A stretch of DNA of 64,000 nucleotides, from assembly GCA_024970065.1 (NCBI GenBank), contig CP103908.1, positions 868,001 through 932,000 of the forward strand. Direction: 5' to 3'. The DNA is from Pediococcus acidilactici (GTDB lineage: Bacteria > Bacillota > Bacilli > Lactobacillales > Lactobacillaceae). Both the position numbers and the translations under genes were made by a program. The notes below the pieces were generated by a model that was not told where the DNA came from, did no database searches, and saw only the letters and a program-made list of their open reading frames with translations. How positions within the stretch are numbered: position 1 is the stretch's first letter; each line of letters begins with the position of its first letter. Shown one piece after another: positions 44,662-53,275 of this stretch.

Positions 44662-44679
44662 ATTCCTTATGTAAGGAAT
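44662..44679. promoter_or_regulatory. Perfect inverted repeat, candidate operator of the fab operon
   Basis: ATTCCTTA-TG-TAAGGAAT is a perfect dyad with 8-base arms, just after the predicted start site and 36 bases before fabZ. It differs from the FabT-type TTTGA-TCAAA sites; the regulator is unknown, and no fabT gene lies in the cluster. Confidence 0.5.
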
Positions 44680-44714
44680 CGCAAGGAACACTCGGTTGAG
44701 GAGGAAATAAGAAT

Positions 44715-45164
44715 TTGAGTATTTTAAACGCGGCAGAAATCATGGAGTTAATTCCAAACCGTTATCCAATCTTATTTATGGATTACGTTGACGAATTGGA
44801 ACCAGGAAAATCAATTATCGCAACTAAAAACGTCACCATTAACGAAGAATTTTTCCAAGGACACTTTCCGGGAAATCCAGTAATGCCTGGCGTATTAATT
44901 ATTGAATCGTTGGCACAGGCTGCTTCAATCTTAATTTTGAAGTCCGAAGAGTTTGCGGGAAAGACGGCGTACTTAGGAGCAATTAATAACGCTAAATTCC
45001 GCCAAATTGTTCGGCCTGGAGATGTTTTGAAATTACATGTCGAAATGATTAAGAAAAAACGCAACATGGGGGTTGTGGAAACATTTGCAACCGTCGGCGA
45101 AAAGAAAGTTTGCCAAGCTCAATTGACCTTTATTGTTGGGGCAACTGACCAGCCTAAAGCATAG
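44715..45164 (+). CDS. fabZ: 3-hydroxyacyl-ACP dehydratase FabZ (first copy)
   Basis: The 149-residue hotdog-fold dehydratase has the full active site GHFPGNPVMPGVLIIESLAQ with catalytic His and Glu. In some lactic acid bacteria the leading FabZ copy of this operon can also isomerise trans-2 to cis-3 decenoyl-ACP for unsaturated fatty acids, as FabN does; which copy does so here cannot be told from sequence. It starts with TTG, eight bases after GAGGAGG, and heads the operon. Confidence 0.93.
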   Translation: MSILNAAEIMELIPNRYPILFMDYVDELEPGKSIIATKNVTINEEFFQGHFPGNPVMPGVLIIESLAQAASILILKSEEFAGKTAYLGAINNAKFRQIVRPGDVLKLHVEMIKKKRNMGVVETFATVGEKKVCQAQLTFIVGATDQPKA

Positions 45165-45176
45165 TTGGTGAAGTAA

Positions 45177-46136
45177 ATGGGATTAAAAATTATTGATTCG
45201 GCAAAGTATAGTCCGGAAAGGGTTATTACTAACGACGAACTAGCGCAAACGTTAGATACGTCGGACGAATGGATTTCGAAACGAACCGGTATCAAACGGC
45301 GGCATCGGATTGGTGAGGAAACTAATGCTGCAATGGCAACTAAGGTTGCAGAAGCTTTACTTACCAAGACGAACACGGCTCCCGAAGAAGTAGATTTGAT
45401 CGTGGTGGCAACCATGTCTCCGGATTACCAAACTCCTTCAGTAGCCGCACTGGTTCAAGGCGCTCTTAAGGCTTCTAGAGCCATGGCCTTCGACATTAGT
45501 GCCGCCTGCAGTGGCTTTGTTTACGGAATGAGTGTAGTGAACCAAATGCTTCAATCGCCGAACTATCATAAGGCTTTATTAATTGGTTCAGAGGCACTGT
45601 CTCGTCTGCTAGATTGGGAAGACCGGAGTACGGCAGTTTTGTTTGGCGACTCTGCAGCGGGCGTTTTAGTCGAAAATGATCCTGCTGACCCTGCAGGATT
45701 GCTTGCCGAACGGCTAACTACTTATGGTGACTTAGGGGAACACCTCACTGCTGGTAACGTGGCTGCGTTAACTGATTCAACGCAATCTTATTTTTTTCAA
45801 ATGAATGGCCGCAAGGTTTACGAATTTGCAACTAACCGGGTTCCTGAATCAATCCAAGCAGTGTTACAAGCGGCGGAAATTGATGCGAAAGACGTCAAGT
45901 ATTTCCTGTTGCACCAGGCAAACGCCCGCATTATTAAAAGCGTGGCCAAACGGTTGGAACTACCGTTAGAAAAATTTCCAATCAACATCGCTGACTACGG
46001 AAATACTGCCGCAGCCAGTGAGCCACTGCTTTTAGCAGAACTGATGCAGGAACATAAAATCCAACGCGGCGACATCATCGTGTTTAGCGGCTTTGGCGGT
46101 GGCTTGACCATCGGTACTAGCATAATTAAATTTTAA
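45177..46136 (+). CDS. fabH: 3-oxoacyl-ACP synthase III FabH
   Basis: FabH (319 residues) condenses acetyl-CoA with malonyl-ACP to start chains. The catalytic triad is visible: Cys in ISAACSGFVYGM, His in LLHQANARI and Asn in DYGNTAAAS. Start ATG follows TTGGTGAAG. Operon position after fabZ1 is usual for lactobacilli. Confidence 0.95.
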   Translation: MGLKIIDSAKYSPERVITNDELAQTLDTSDEWISKRTGIKRRHRIGEETNAAMATKVAEALLTKTNTAPEEVDLIVVATMSPDYQTPSVAALVQGALKASRAMAFDISAACSGFVYGMSVVNQMLQSPNYHKALLIGSEALSRLLDWEDRSTAVLFGDSAAGVLVENDPADPAGLLAERLTTYGDLGEHLTAGNVAALTDSTQSYFFQMNGRKVYEFATNRVPESIQAVLQAAEIDAKDVKYFLLHQANARIIKSVAKRLELPLEKFPINIADYGNTAAASEPLLLAELMQEHKIQRGDIIVFSGFGGGLTIGTSIIKF

Positions 46137-46162
46137 AAACATATTATTTGGAGGAACATAAA

Positions 46163-46399
46163 ATGACAAAAGAAGAAGTATTCGCAAAGGTACAAGAAGT
46201 AATCGCAGACCAATTGGAAAAGGACGCAAGCAAAATCACAATGGAAACTAGTTTTTCAGAAGATTTAGAAGCAGATAGCTTAGACATCTTTGAAGTTGTG
46301 GACCAATTAGAAGATGAATTTGATATCGACATCGATACTGACGAAAACATGGATACTGTTGGTAAATTAGTTGATTACATTATTGAAAACCAAGACTAA
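46163..46399 (+). CDS. acpP: Acyl carrier protein (second copy, fab operon)
   Basis: A 78-residue ACP with the carrier Ser in EADSLDIFEVVDQLED near residue 36. The ATG at 46163 follows TTGGAGGA; the frame extends upstream without need. It differs from the ACP at 31266 in length and in residues after the Ser, so the two may serve different enzymes (inference). Confidence 0.93.
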   Translation: MTKEEVFAKVQEVIADQLEKDASKITMETSFSEDLEADSLDIFEVVDQLEDEFDIDIDTDENMDTVGKLVDYIIENQD

Positions 46400-46425
46400 T
46401 TCGAGGCAGTACTAAGGAGATTGCA

Positions 46426-47370
46426 ATGATTAAAGCAGCATACTTATTTAGCGGACAAGGTCAACAGTTTGAGGGGATGGGACAAGACTTCTATAAAACG
46501 GAACCAGCTTACCGGTCCTTAGTGGATGAAGCTAGTCAGATCCTAGGTCAGAATTTTGCGGACCCCGCGGTGATGGACGACCCCGTTAACGCACAATTAG
46601 CGATTGTGATTTTTAGTTTAGGGGTAGAACGAATTTTACGCCAAGAAGAACTTCAGGCAGAAAAATTTGTGGGACTGAGCTTAGGTGAGTATTCTGCATT
46701 ATTAGCGGCAGAAAGTTTTCCTTTAGCGGACGGTTTAGCCGTGATTGCAGACCGGTCGCGGTACATGAGCGAAGCTGGTAAACAAAACCCTGGAAAAATG
46801 GTAGCAGTGCTTAACGCGGAGGCCACGGTAATTGACAACGCGTTAGCGGAAGCTAGAAAAGTCGGCGACGTTTTTCCAGCAAACTATAATACGCCGAAGC
46901 AAACTGTTTTCGGGGGTAACACCACGGGAATTGAACGCTTTAGCGCAGCTCTAAAGGACGCCGGCGTAAAACGTGTTGTGCCAATCAAAATGCCGGTAGC
47001 TTCACATACCCCGTATATGGAGCCGGCTAGCATTCGTTTGGCTGAGCGATTGGAAAGCGTTCCGGTTCAGGCACCGCAAATCCCGGTTATTAGCAACACC
47101 ATTAGAGCACCGTTTACCGTAAACAATTTAAAGGATACCTTAGCTAAACAGCTAACGCATCCAACTTACTTTACGGATTGTTTAAACCTGCTTGACGTTG
47201 ATGAATTGGATTGTCTTATTGAAGTAGGACCTGGCAAAGCGTTGAGTGGTTTTGCGAAAAAAACGCTGAAAAAGGCGGACCTGCCAATTTTTAACGTTGA
47301 CCGGGTGGAAAATTTAAATAAACTACGCGAGTTCCTAGTGACTAAACAAGCTGAGGAACCGGTTAGCTAA
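46426..47370 (+). CDS. fabD: Malonyl-CoA:ACP transacylase FabD
   Basis: FabD (314 residues) loads malonyl groups onto ACP. FSGQGQQFEGMG opens the protein, the nucleophile elbow is GLSLGEYSALLAAES with the active Ser near 87, and the His is in VASHTPYM. AAGGAGA precedes the ATG. Confidence 0.95.
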   Translation: MIKAAYLFSGQGQQFEGMGQDFYKTEPAYRSLVDEASQILGQNFADPAVMDDPVNAQLAIVIFSLGVERILRQEELQAEKFVGLSLGEYSALLAAESFPLADGLAVIADRSRYMSEAGKQNPGKMVAVLNAEATVIDNALAEARKVGDVFPANYNTPKQTVFGGNTTGIERFSAALKDAGVKRVVPIKMPVASHTPYMEPASIRLAERLESVPVQAPQIPVISNTIRAPFTVNNLKDTLAKQLTHPTYFTDCLNLLDVDELDCLIEVGPGKALSGFAKKTLKKADLPIFNVDRVENLNKLREFLVTKQAEEPVS

Positions 47371-47398
47371 GGGTTTACGGACATTGATAGACATGAAT

Positions 47399-47435
47399 AG
47401 GCTGGGAAAATTTAATTTAAGTTTTCTCAGTCTTT
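47399..47435 (+). terminator. Hairpin in the fabD-fabG gap, possible attenuator
   Basis: AGGCTGGGAAAA at 47399-47410 pairs with TTTTCTCAGTCT at 47422-47433 through two wobble pairs, followed by TT and AATTA. It lies in the only large gap of the fab-acc operon; it may partly terminate or stabilise the mRNA. Confidence 0.5.
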
Positions 47436-47454
47436 AATTAGGAGGCCATATTAA

Positions 47455-48183
47455 TTGGATATTAAGGATAAAGTTGCGGTAGTTACTGGCGGAACGAAAG
47501 GAATCGGGCTTGCAATCGCTAAAGATTTAGCGCAACAAGGTGCGAAAGTCTTTATCACCGCGCGCCGGGCAGTTGAAGACGTAGCGCTACAAACCGAACT
47601 TAATGATTTAGGGATCGTCTACAAGAATTTAGACATCCGGGCTGATGACGAAGTGGGGGCATTGCTTAACGAACTTAACGAAGAGCAAGGTCACGTCGAC
47701 ATCGTCATTAATAACGCCGGCATCACTCGGGACAAGTTGTTAAGTCGGATGTCGTTAGAAGACTTCGAAGAGGTCATCGCAACTAATTTAGTGGGGACTT
47801 TCTCAGTTACTAAGTACGCAATGAAAATTATGCAAAAACAACGATCCGGTAATATCGTAAATATTTCTAGCATTTCGGGAACTCACGGGAATGTGGGACA
47901 GGCTAATTATTCCGCTAGTAAGGCGGGAATTGTAGGTTTGACCAAAACAACCGCTCGCGAAGGCTTGTTAAGAAATATTCGGTGCAACGCGATTGCCCCT
48001 GGGATGATCGAAACGGCGATGACAGGAAAACTAAGTGACAAGGTTCGCGCTAAGACTGAAGAAATGATTCCAATGCACCGTTTTGGGCAACCTGAAGAAA
48101 TTGCCATGGCGGTAAGCTTTTTACTTAAAAATGATTACATTACTGGGCAAGTTCTGACCGTGGATGGCGGATTGACCCTTTAA
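47455..48183 (+). CDS. fabG: 3-oxoacyl-ACP reductase FabG
   Basis: FabG (242 residues) reduces 3-oxoacyl-ACP with NADPH. The glycine-rich TGGTKGIG, the NNAG motif and the catalytic Ser-Tyr-Lys (ISSISG and NYSASKAG) are present. TTG start with TAGGAGGC upstream. It follows the fabD-fabG hairpin. Confidence 0.95.
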   Translation: MDIKDKVAVVTGGTKGIGLAIAKDLAQQGAKVFITARRAVEDVALQTELNDLGIVYKNLDIRADDEVGALLNELNEEQGHVDIVINNAGITRDKLLSRMSLEDFEEVIATNLVGTFSVTKYAMKIMQKQRSGNIVNISSISGTHGNVGQANYSASKAGIVGLTKTTAREGLLRNIRCNAIAPGMIETAMTGKLSDKVRAKTEEMIPMHRFGQPEEIAMAVSFLLKNDYITGQVLTVDGGLTL

Positions 48184-48198
48184 ATCAAGGAGGAAAAT

Positions 48199-49425
48199 AT
48201 GACTAGAAGAGTTGTTGTAACGGGAATGGGGGCACTAACCCCACTTGGTAATAGTCGGGACGCCTTTATTGAAGGGTTAAATGAATCTAAAGTAGGAATC
48301 GACCAAATTACTCATTTTGATGCTGAACCGACCGGAATTACGGTTGCTGGGGAAGTTAAAGAATTCAACGCTACCGAACGTTTAGAAAGAAAAATTGCTA
48401 AGCGGATGGATCCGTTTTCCCAGTACGCTTTGTACACCGCGGTGGAAGCCATGGAACAAGCCGATTTTAAGGATGGCGAAGTGGATCCCGAACAGATGGG
48501 GGTTATCTACGGCTCTGGAATTGGTGGGTTAACCACAATCCAAGAACAAGTAATCAAAATGAACACCAAGGGACCTAAACGAGTTTCCCCGTTGTTCGTT
48601 ACTAATTCAATCACGAACATGGCGGCGGGTAATATTTCGATGTACTTTAATGCCAAAAATACTAGTCAAGCAATCGTTACGGCTTGTGCTAGCGCTAATA
48701 ATGCCATTGGTAATGCGTTCCACCATATTAAAAATGGGTATGCGGACGTAATGATTACTGGTGGTGCTGAATCATCGATTAATGAAATCGGGATTGCCGG
48801 TTTTGCGGCCTTAACGGCGTTATCGACCGCGACGGATCGTTTGCGCGCTTCAATTCCATTTGATAAGGAAAGAAATGGCTTTGTCATGGGGGAAGGTGCC
48901 GCTACCTTAGTTTTAGAAGAGTACGAACATGCAAAGGCCCGTGGTGCAAACATTTTAGCAGAAATTGTCGGCTACGGAATGACTAGTGACGCTTTCCACA
49001 TGACCCAGCCAGATCCTGACGGTCGCGGAGCTATCCGGGCGATGGAAATGGCCCTACAAGAAGGTGGCTTAACTCCTGCAGATGTAGACTACATTAACGC
49101 CCACGGAACCAGCACCCATGCTAATGATAGTGCGGAATCTAAAGCAATCGCGAAGGTTTTTGCTGACAATGACCATTATCAAGTAAGTAGTACCAAGTCG
49201 ATGACCGGACATTTATTAGGGGCGGCAGGTGCCATTGAAGCCGTAGCCACCATCGCGGCATTGCAAAATGACGTGATGCCAGTAAACGTCGGGCTCCAAG
49301 TTAAGGATCCGGAAGTCAACATTCCGCTGGTAACGGAAGACAGCCGGCGAACAAAGGTTAACGCGGCAATCAGTAATTCCTTTGGATTTGGTGGTCATAA
49401 TGCGGTATTAGCATTTAAGAGGTGA
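48199..49425 (+). CDS. fabF: 3-oxoacyl-ACP synthase II FabF
   Basis: FabF (408 residues) elongates acyl-ACP with malonyl-ACP. The catalytic Cys is in TACASANNAIG and two His in NAHGTSTHAND and STKSMTGHLLGAAGAIE. CAAGGAGGAAAA precedes the ATG. Followed by accB after four bases. Confidence 0.96.
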   Translation: MTRRVVVTGMGALTPLGNSRDAFIEGLNESKVGIDQITHFDAEPTGITVAGEVKEFNATERLERKIAKRMDPFSQYALYTAVEAMEQADFKDGEVDPEQMGVIYGSGIGGLTTIQEQVIKMNTKGPKRVSPLFVTNSITNMAAGNISMYFNAKNTSQAIVTACASANNAIGNAFHHIKNGYADVMITGGAESSINEIGIAGFAALTALSTATDRLRASIPFDKERNGFVMGEGAATLVLEEYEHAKARGANILAEIVGYGMTSDAFHMTQPDPDGRGAIRAMEMALQEGGLTPADVDYINAHGTSTHANDSAESKAIAKVFADNDHYQVSSTKSMTGHLLGAAGAIEAVATIAALQNDVMPVNVGLQVKDPEVNIPLVTEDSRRTKVNAAISNSFGFGGHNAVLAFKR

Positions 49426-49429
49426 GAAA

Positions 49430-49855
49430 ATGGAAGAGATTGATTTAGATAAATTATTGACTAAATTAGATCAATCGTCGTTTACATCGTTTGAAATTCA
49501 CGACGGTGATTTTAATTTAAAGGTTAAAAAAGAAGCAGCACCGGCTAGTCAGCCCGTAATGCAAAATAATCCACCAGTAGCGGAAACAACTCCTTCCGTG
49601 CCTGAAAGTGAACCGTTAGCTGAAATTAAGGCCCCGTTTGTGGGAGTAGTTTACTTTGCTCCGGCAGAAGGCGAAGATCCATATATTCAAGAAGGTAGTA
49701 CGGTTAAAAAAGGTGACACCGTGGCCTTGATTGAAGCAATGAAGATGTTTAACGAAGTTCATTCACCGATTGAAGGCGAAGTTGTCGAAATCCTGGTTGA
49801 TAATGGTTCGATGGTGGAATATGACCAGCCAATCGCTCGGATTCGCGAAAAATAG
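49430..49855 (+). CDS. accB: Biotin carboxyl carrier protein AccB
   Basis: AccB (141 residues) carries biotin between AccC and AccAD. A short N-terminal helix and a Pro/Ala-rich linker (about residues 40-65) precede the biotinyl domain with VALIEAMKMFNEV, whose Lys is biotinylated. It follows fabF by four bases. Confidence 0.95.
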   Translation: MEEIDLDKLLTKLDQSSFTSFEIHDGDFNLKVKKEAAPASQPVMQNNPPVAETTPSVPESEPLAEIKAPFVGVVYFAPAEGEDPYIQEGSTVKKGDTVALIEAMKMFNEVHSPIEGEVVEILVDNGSMVEYDQPIARIREK

Positions 49856-49866
49856 GGGGCTTGGAA

Positions 49867-50277
49867 ATGGTAAATGTACAAGACATCATTCCCCAACGGC
49901 CACCATTTCAATTAATTGACCAATTGATTAATTTAGAAGATGGCAAAAAGGCGGTTGCCCAAAAGCAAGTTACCATCAACGAATGGTTTTTCGGTCATCA
50001 AAGCGAACTATTTATGCCGGAACCATTATTAATTGAAGCACTTGCGCAAACGGGGGCCTGTGCACTACTATCAGCACCCGAATTTGTAGGCAAAAACGCC
50101 TTTTTTGGCGGGATTAAGTCGGCAAACTTTAACCAACGGGTAGTTCCCGGAAACGAGTTAACCCTAACCGTGGAATTAACCAAGTTGAAGCGTCAAATTG
50201 GGACGGGCCACGGGGTGATTGAAAATGAGCGACATGAAGTGGTTTGTGAAGCTGATTTAACTTTCATCGTGGGCTAG
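49867..50277 (+). CDS. fabZ: Divergent FabZ-like dehydratase (second copy)
   Basis: This 136-residue hotdog protein lies between accB and accC, where a second fabZ is standard in several lactobacilli. The family loop GHFPGNPVMPG is replaced by GHQSELFMPEP; the active-site His (in GHQ) and Glu (in LLIEALAQTGA) remain. The altered substrate loop suggests a different chain-length preference. The ATG at 49867 follows GGGGGC. Confidence 0.8.
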   Translation: MVNVQDIIPQRPPFQLIDQLINLEDGKKAVAQKQVTINEWFFGHQSELFMPEPLLIEALAQTGACALLSAPEFVGKNAFFGGIKSANFNQRVVPGNELTLTVELTKLKRQIGTGHGVIENERHEVVCEADLTFIVG

Positions 50278-50293
50278 AAAGAGGAGAGTATTG

Positions 50294-51661
50294 ATGTTTC
50301 AAAAAGTTTTAGTAGCCAACCGGGGTGAAATTGCGGTACAGATTATTCGTTCGTTACACGAGCTAGATATTCAGGCAGTGGCAGTTTATTCTACCGCAGA
50401 TGAAAATAGTCTCTTTGTACGCCTCGCGGATGAAGCAGTCTGTATTGGTGGTCCCCAACCAGCGGAATCGTACCTAAATACTTTTAACATTGTTAACGCA
50501 GCCATTTTAACCGGCTGTGACGCAATTCATCCGGGCTATGGCTTTTTATCAGAAAATGCTGAATTTGCGCGGTTGTGTGAAGAAAGTAATTTAAAATTTA
50601 TCGGACCAAGTTACCAAACGATCGAGTTGATGGGTAATAAATCGCGGGCCCGTGAAACCATGATTAGTGCGAACGTACCGGTTATCCCAGGTAGTAACGG
50701 GATGGTGCGGGATTTAGAAAACGCCATGGTGGTTGCGGAGCAGATCGGTTATCCCGTAATGCTAAAGGCGGCCGACGGTGGTGGCGGAAAGGGAATCCGG
50801 CGAATTAATTCACCAGACGAACTGAAAAAAGCCTACCAAGCGGCGCAACGTGAAGCACAAACTTCTTTTGGTAACGCAGATTTATACCTAGAAAAAATTA
50901 TTGAAAACGCCAAGCACATTGAAATGCAAGTGATTGCCGACCAGTATGGACACTACGTTTTCTTACCGGAACGAGATTGTTCGCTTCAGCGGACTAATCA
51001 AAAGGTGATTGAAGAAACCCCTTGCGCAGTAATCTCTCACACGGAACGGGAAACTTTAGGTGAAATTGTGGTTCGGGCGGCTAAGGCAATTAAATACTAC
51101 AACACCGGCACCATTGAATTCCTTATGGATCAAGATCACCATTTTTACTTCATGGAAATGAACACCCGCCTACAAGTGGAGCATACCGTTACCGAAGAAG
51201 TTACTGGAATTGAATTAATTAAGGAACAAATTAAGATTGCGGAAGGCCAAAAATTGAGTTTTAGTCAGCTTGACGTAAACATTTTAGGTCACGCAATTGA
51301 ATGTCGGATTAATGCGGAGGACCCTAGTAACAACTTTATGCCATCGGCTGGTAAGATTGATCACCTCTTTTTGCCGGTGGGGACCATGGGAGTGCGAATT
51401 GACTCGGGAATTACCCAAGGAAGTTTAATTCCCCCGTTCTACGACTCGATGATTGCTAAAATGATTGTAAAAATGCCGACTCGTCAAGAAGCAATTGTTA
51501 AAATGCGACGGGTTCTAAAGGAATTTGAAATTGCTGGGGTTAAATGTAACAAGACGTTCTTAGAAGCGTTGTTAGTTGATAAAGGGTTTGAAAAGGCACA
51601 ATTTTCAACTAAATATATTGAAAATAACTTTTTGAAAGAGTGGTTGAATAATGAAAAGTAA
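50294..51661 (+). CDS. accC: Acetyl-CoA carboxylase, biotin carboxylase subunit AccC
   Basis: AccC (455 residues) carboxylates biotin with ATP and bicarbonate. It begins with FQKVLVANRGEIAVQIIRS; the ATP-grasp part has KAADGGGGKGIRR, ERDCSLQRTNQKVIEE, EMNTRLQVEHTVTEEVTG. The ATG at 50294 follows GAGGAGAG; a TTG precedes it directly. It overlaps accD by 11 bases. Confidence 0.95.
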   Translation: MFQKVLVANRGEIAVQIIRSLHELDIQAVAVYSTADENSLFVRLADEAVCIGGPQPAESYLNTFNIVNAAILTGCDAIHPGYGFLSENAEFARLCEESNLKFIGPSYQTIELMGNKSRARETMISANVPVIPGSNGMVRDLENAMVVAEQIGYPVMLKAADGGGGKGIRRINSPDELKKAYQAAQREAQTSFGNADLYLEKIIENAKHIEMQVIADQYGHYVFLPERDCSLQRTNQKVIEETPCAVISHTERETLGEIVVRAAKAIKYYNTGTIEFLMDQDHHFYFMEMNTRLQVEHTVTEEVTGIELIKEQIKIAEGQKLSFSQLDVNILGHAIECRINAEDPSNNFMPSAGKIDHLFLPVGTMGVRIDSGITQGSLIPPFYDSMIAKMIVKMPTRQEAIVKMRRVLKEFEIAGVKCNKTFLEALLVDKGFEKAQFSTKYIENNFLKEWLNNEK

Positions 51662-52475
51662 GTTTTCCTTGCCAACCCAAGAAGAAATTGTTAAACGCCT
51701 GAAGAAAATTCCAGAAGGCTTGTGGCGTGAATGCCCCGAGTGTCATGAGAAGTATTACTATCGTCACGCGGGTAGCTTAGAAGTTTGTCCCAAGTGTGGG
51801 TACGGAATGCGAATTGGTGCGCGCAAACGAATCAAGATGGTCTGTGACGAGTTTGAAGAGTGGGATAAAGCCCTTACTACCGACCCTCAGAACGCTGACC
51901 CAAAGTATCGCCAGAAGTTAGCAAACGGGATTAAGCAGACTCGAGTCAACGAGAGTGTCCTAACTGGAAAGGGCAAAATTGGTAATTTTGCGGTAGCCAT
52001 TGCGGTGATGGACTCCCGGTTTATCATGGGAAGTTTAGGCCAGGTTACCGGGCAAAAAATTGCCCATCTTTTCCAAAAAGCCACTCAAGAACGGTTACCC
52101 GTGATCATCTTTACGGCTTCTGGCGGAGCGCGAATGCAAGACGGAATCCATTCCCTTATGCAAATGGCGAAGGTGTCTGACGAAGTGGCTCGGCATAGTG
52201 CGGAAGGCTTGTTATACATCGCGGTTTTGACCGATCCAACTACCGGTGGGGTGACTGCCAGTTACGCAATGCAAGCCGACATTATTTTGGCGGAACCGAA
52301 AACCTTAATTGGTTTTGCGGGCCGGCGGGTAATTGAACAAACCATTAACCAAAAACCGCCTAAGGATTTTCAAAAGGCAGAAACGTTACTTAAAAATGGA
52401 TTTTTGGATGCAATTGTCGAACGCAAGGACTTAAAAGGCTACTTAAATAACTTGTTAAGCCTCCATGCGGAATGA
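51651..52475 (+). CDS. accD: Acetyl-CoA carboxylase carboxyltransferase beta subunit AccD
   Basis: AccD (274 residues) has a four-Cys zinc module (CPEC and CPKC near residues 27-50) and the crotonase-like domain with SGGARMQDGIHSLMQMAK and GRRVIEQTI. It overlaps accC, so expression is coupled to it, and accA follows after 16 bases. Confidence 0.95.
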   Translation: MKSKFSLPTQEEIVKRLKKIPEGLWRECPECHEKYYYRHAGSLEVCPKCGYGMRIGARKRIKMVCDEFEEWDKALTTDPQNADPKYRQKLANGIKQTRVNESVLTGKGKIGNFAVAIAVMDSRFIMGSLGQVTGQKIAHLFQKATQERLPVIIFTASGGARMQDGIHSLMQMAKVSDEVARHSAEGLLYIAVLTDPTTGGVTASYAMQADIILAEPKTLIGFAGRRVIEQTINQKPPKDFQKAETLLKNGFLDAIVERKDLKGYLNNLLSLHAE

Positions 52476-52491
52476 ATAAGTAGGGATGAAA

Positions 52492-53259
52492 ATGACAAAA
52501 ACAGCTTATGAAACGGTTATGGCAGCCCGCGCGAAAGAAAAGGTTGCCACCGAAGATTTGATTAATAATATTTTTACCGACTTTACTGAATTTCATGGTG
52601 ATCGGCAATTAAGCGACGATCCGGCAATCATTGGTGGAATTGCCCGACTAAACGGTTTACCAGTGACCGTCATTGGAACCCAAAAGGGAAAAAATACCGC
52701 CGAAAATATTGAACGCCATTTCGGGACGGTCGAACCGGAGGGATATCGTAAGGCAATTCGTTTAATGAAGCAGGCTGAAAAATTTAAACGCCCGGTAATT
52801 ACCTTTGTTAACACGCCGGGTGCGTATCCAGGAATGGATGCTGAATATCACGGCCAGGGATCGGCAATTGCTCAATGCTTAATGGTGGGTATGGAGTTGC
52901 GGGTACCATACATCAGCGTAATTGTTGGTGAAGGTGGTAGTGGTGGCGCATTAGCCTTGGCAACCGCGGACCGGGTCTGGATGTTTGAAAACAGCATCTA
53001 TTCGGTGCTATCGCCAGAAGGCTACGCCTCGATCGTTTGGAAAGATGCTAAGCGAGTGGCGGACGCGGCGGAAGAATTAAAGCTGACACCAGAGATTCTG
53101 CTGACCGAAGGAATCATTGATAAAATCATTCCAGAAGTCGTCGACCAAGAAAGCACGAAAGTTTTAAAAAATATGTTAGTTTCCGAAGTGGAAAGTTTAC
53201 GACAATTTTCGGCTGACGAACTTGTTGAACAGCGCCACGAACGGTTTAGTAAATTTTAG
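52492..53259 (+). CDS. accA: Acetyl-CoA carboxylase carboxyltransferase alpha subunit AccA
   Basis: AccA (255 residues, start ATG 52492 chosen because the TAGGG site at 52481-52485 leaves six bases; ATG 52486 is also in frame). Motifs: FHGDRQLSDDPAIIGG, INTPGAYPG-like VNTPGAYPGMDAEYHGQ and VIVGEGGSGGALA, which build the carboxyltransferase oxyanion holes. Shorter than E. coli AccA (319), as in other LAB, lacking part of the N-terminal extension. Confidence 0.94.
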   Translation: MTKTAYETVMAARAKEKVATEDLINNIFTDFTEFHGDRQLSDDPAIIGGIARLNGLPVTVIGTQKGKNTAENIERHFGTVEPEGYRKAIRLMKQAEKFKRPVITFVNTPGAYPGMDAEYHGQGSAIAQCLMVGMELRVPYISVIVGEGGSGGALALATADRVWMFENSIYSVLSPEGYASIVWKDAKRVADAAEELKLTPEILLTEGIIDKIIPEVVDQESTKVLKNMLVSEVESLRQFSADELVEQRHERFSKF

Positions 53260-53275
53260 AAAAGGGGTTACCGAT

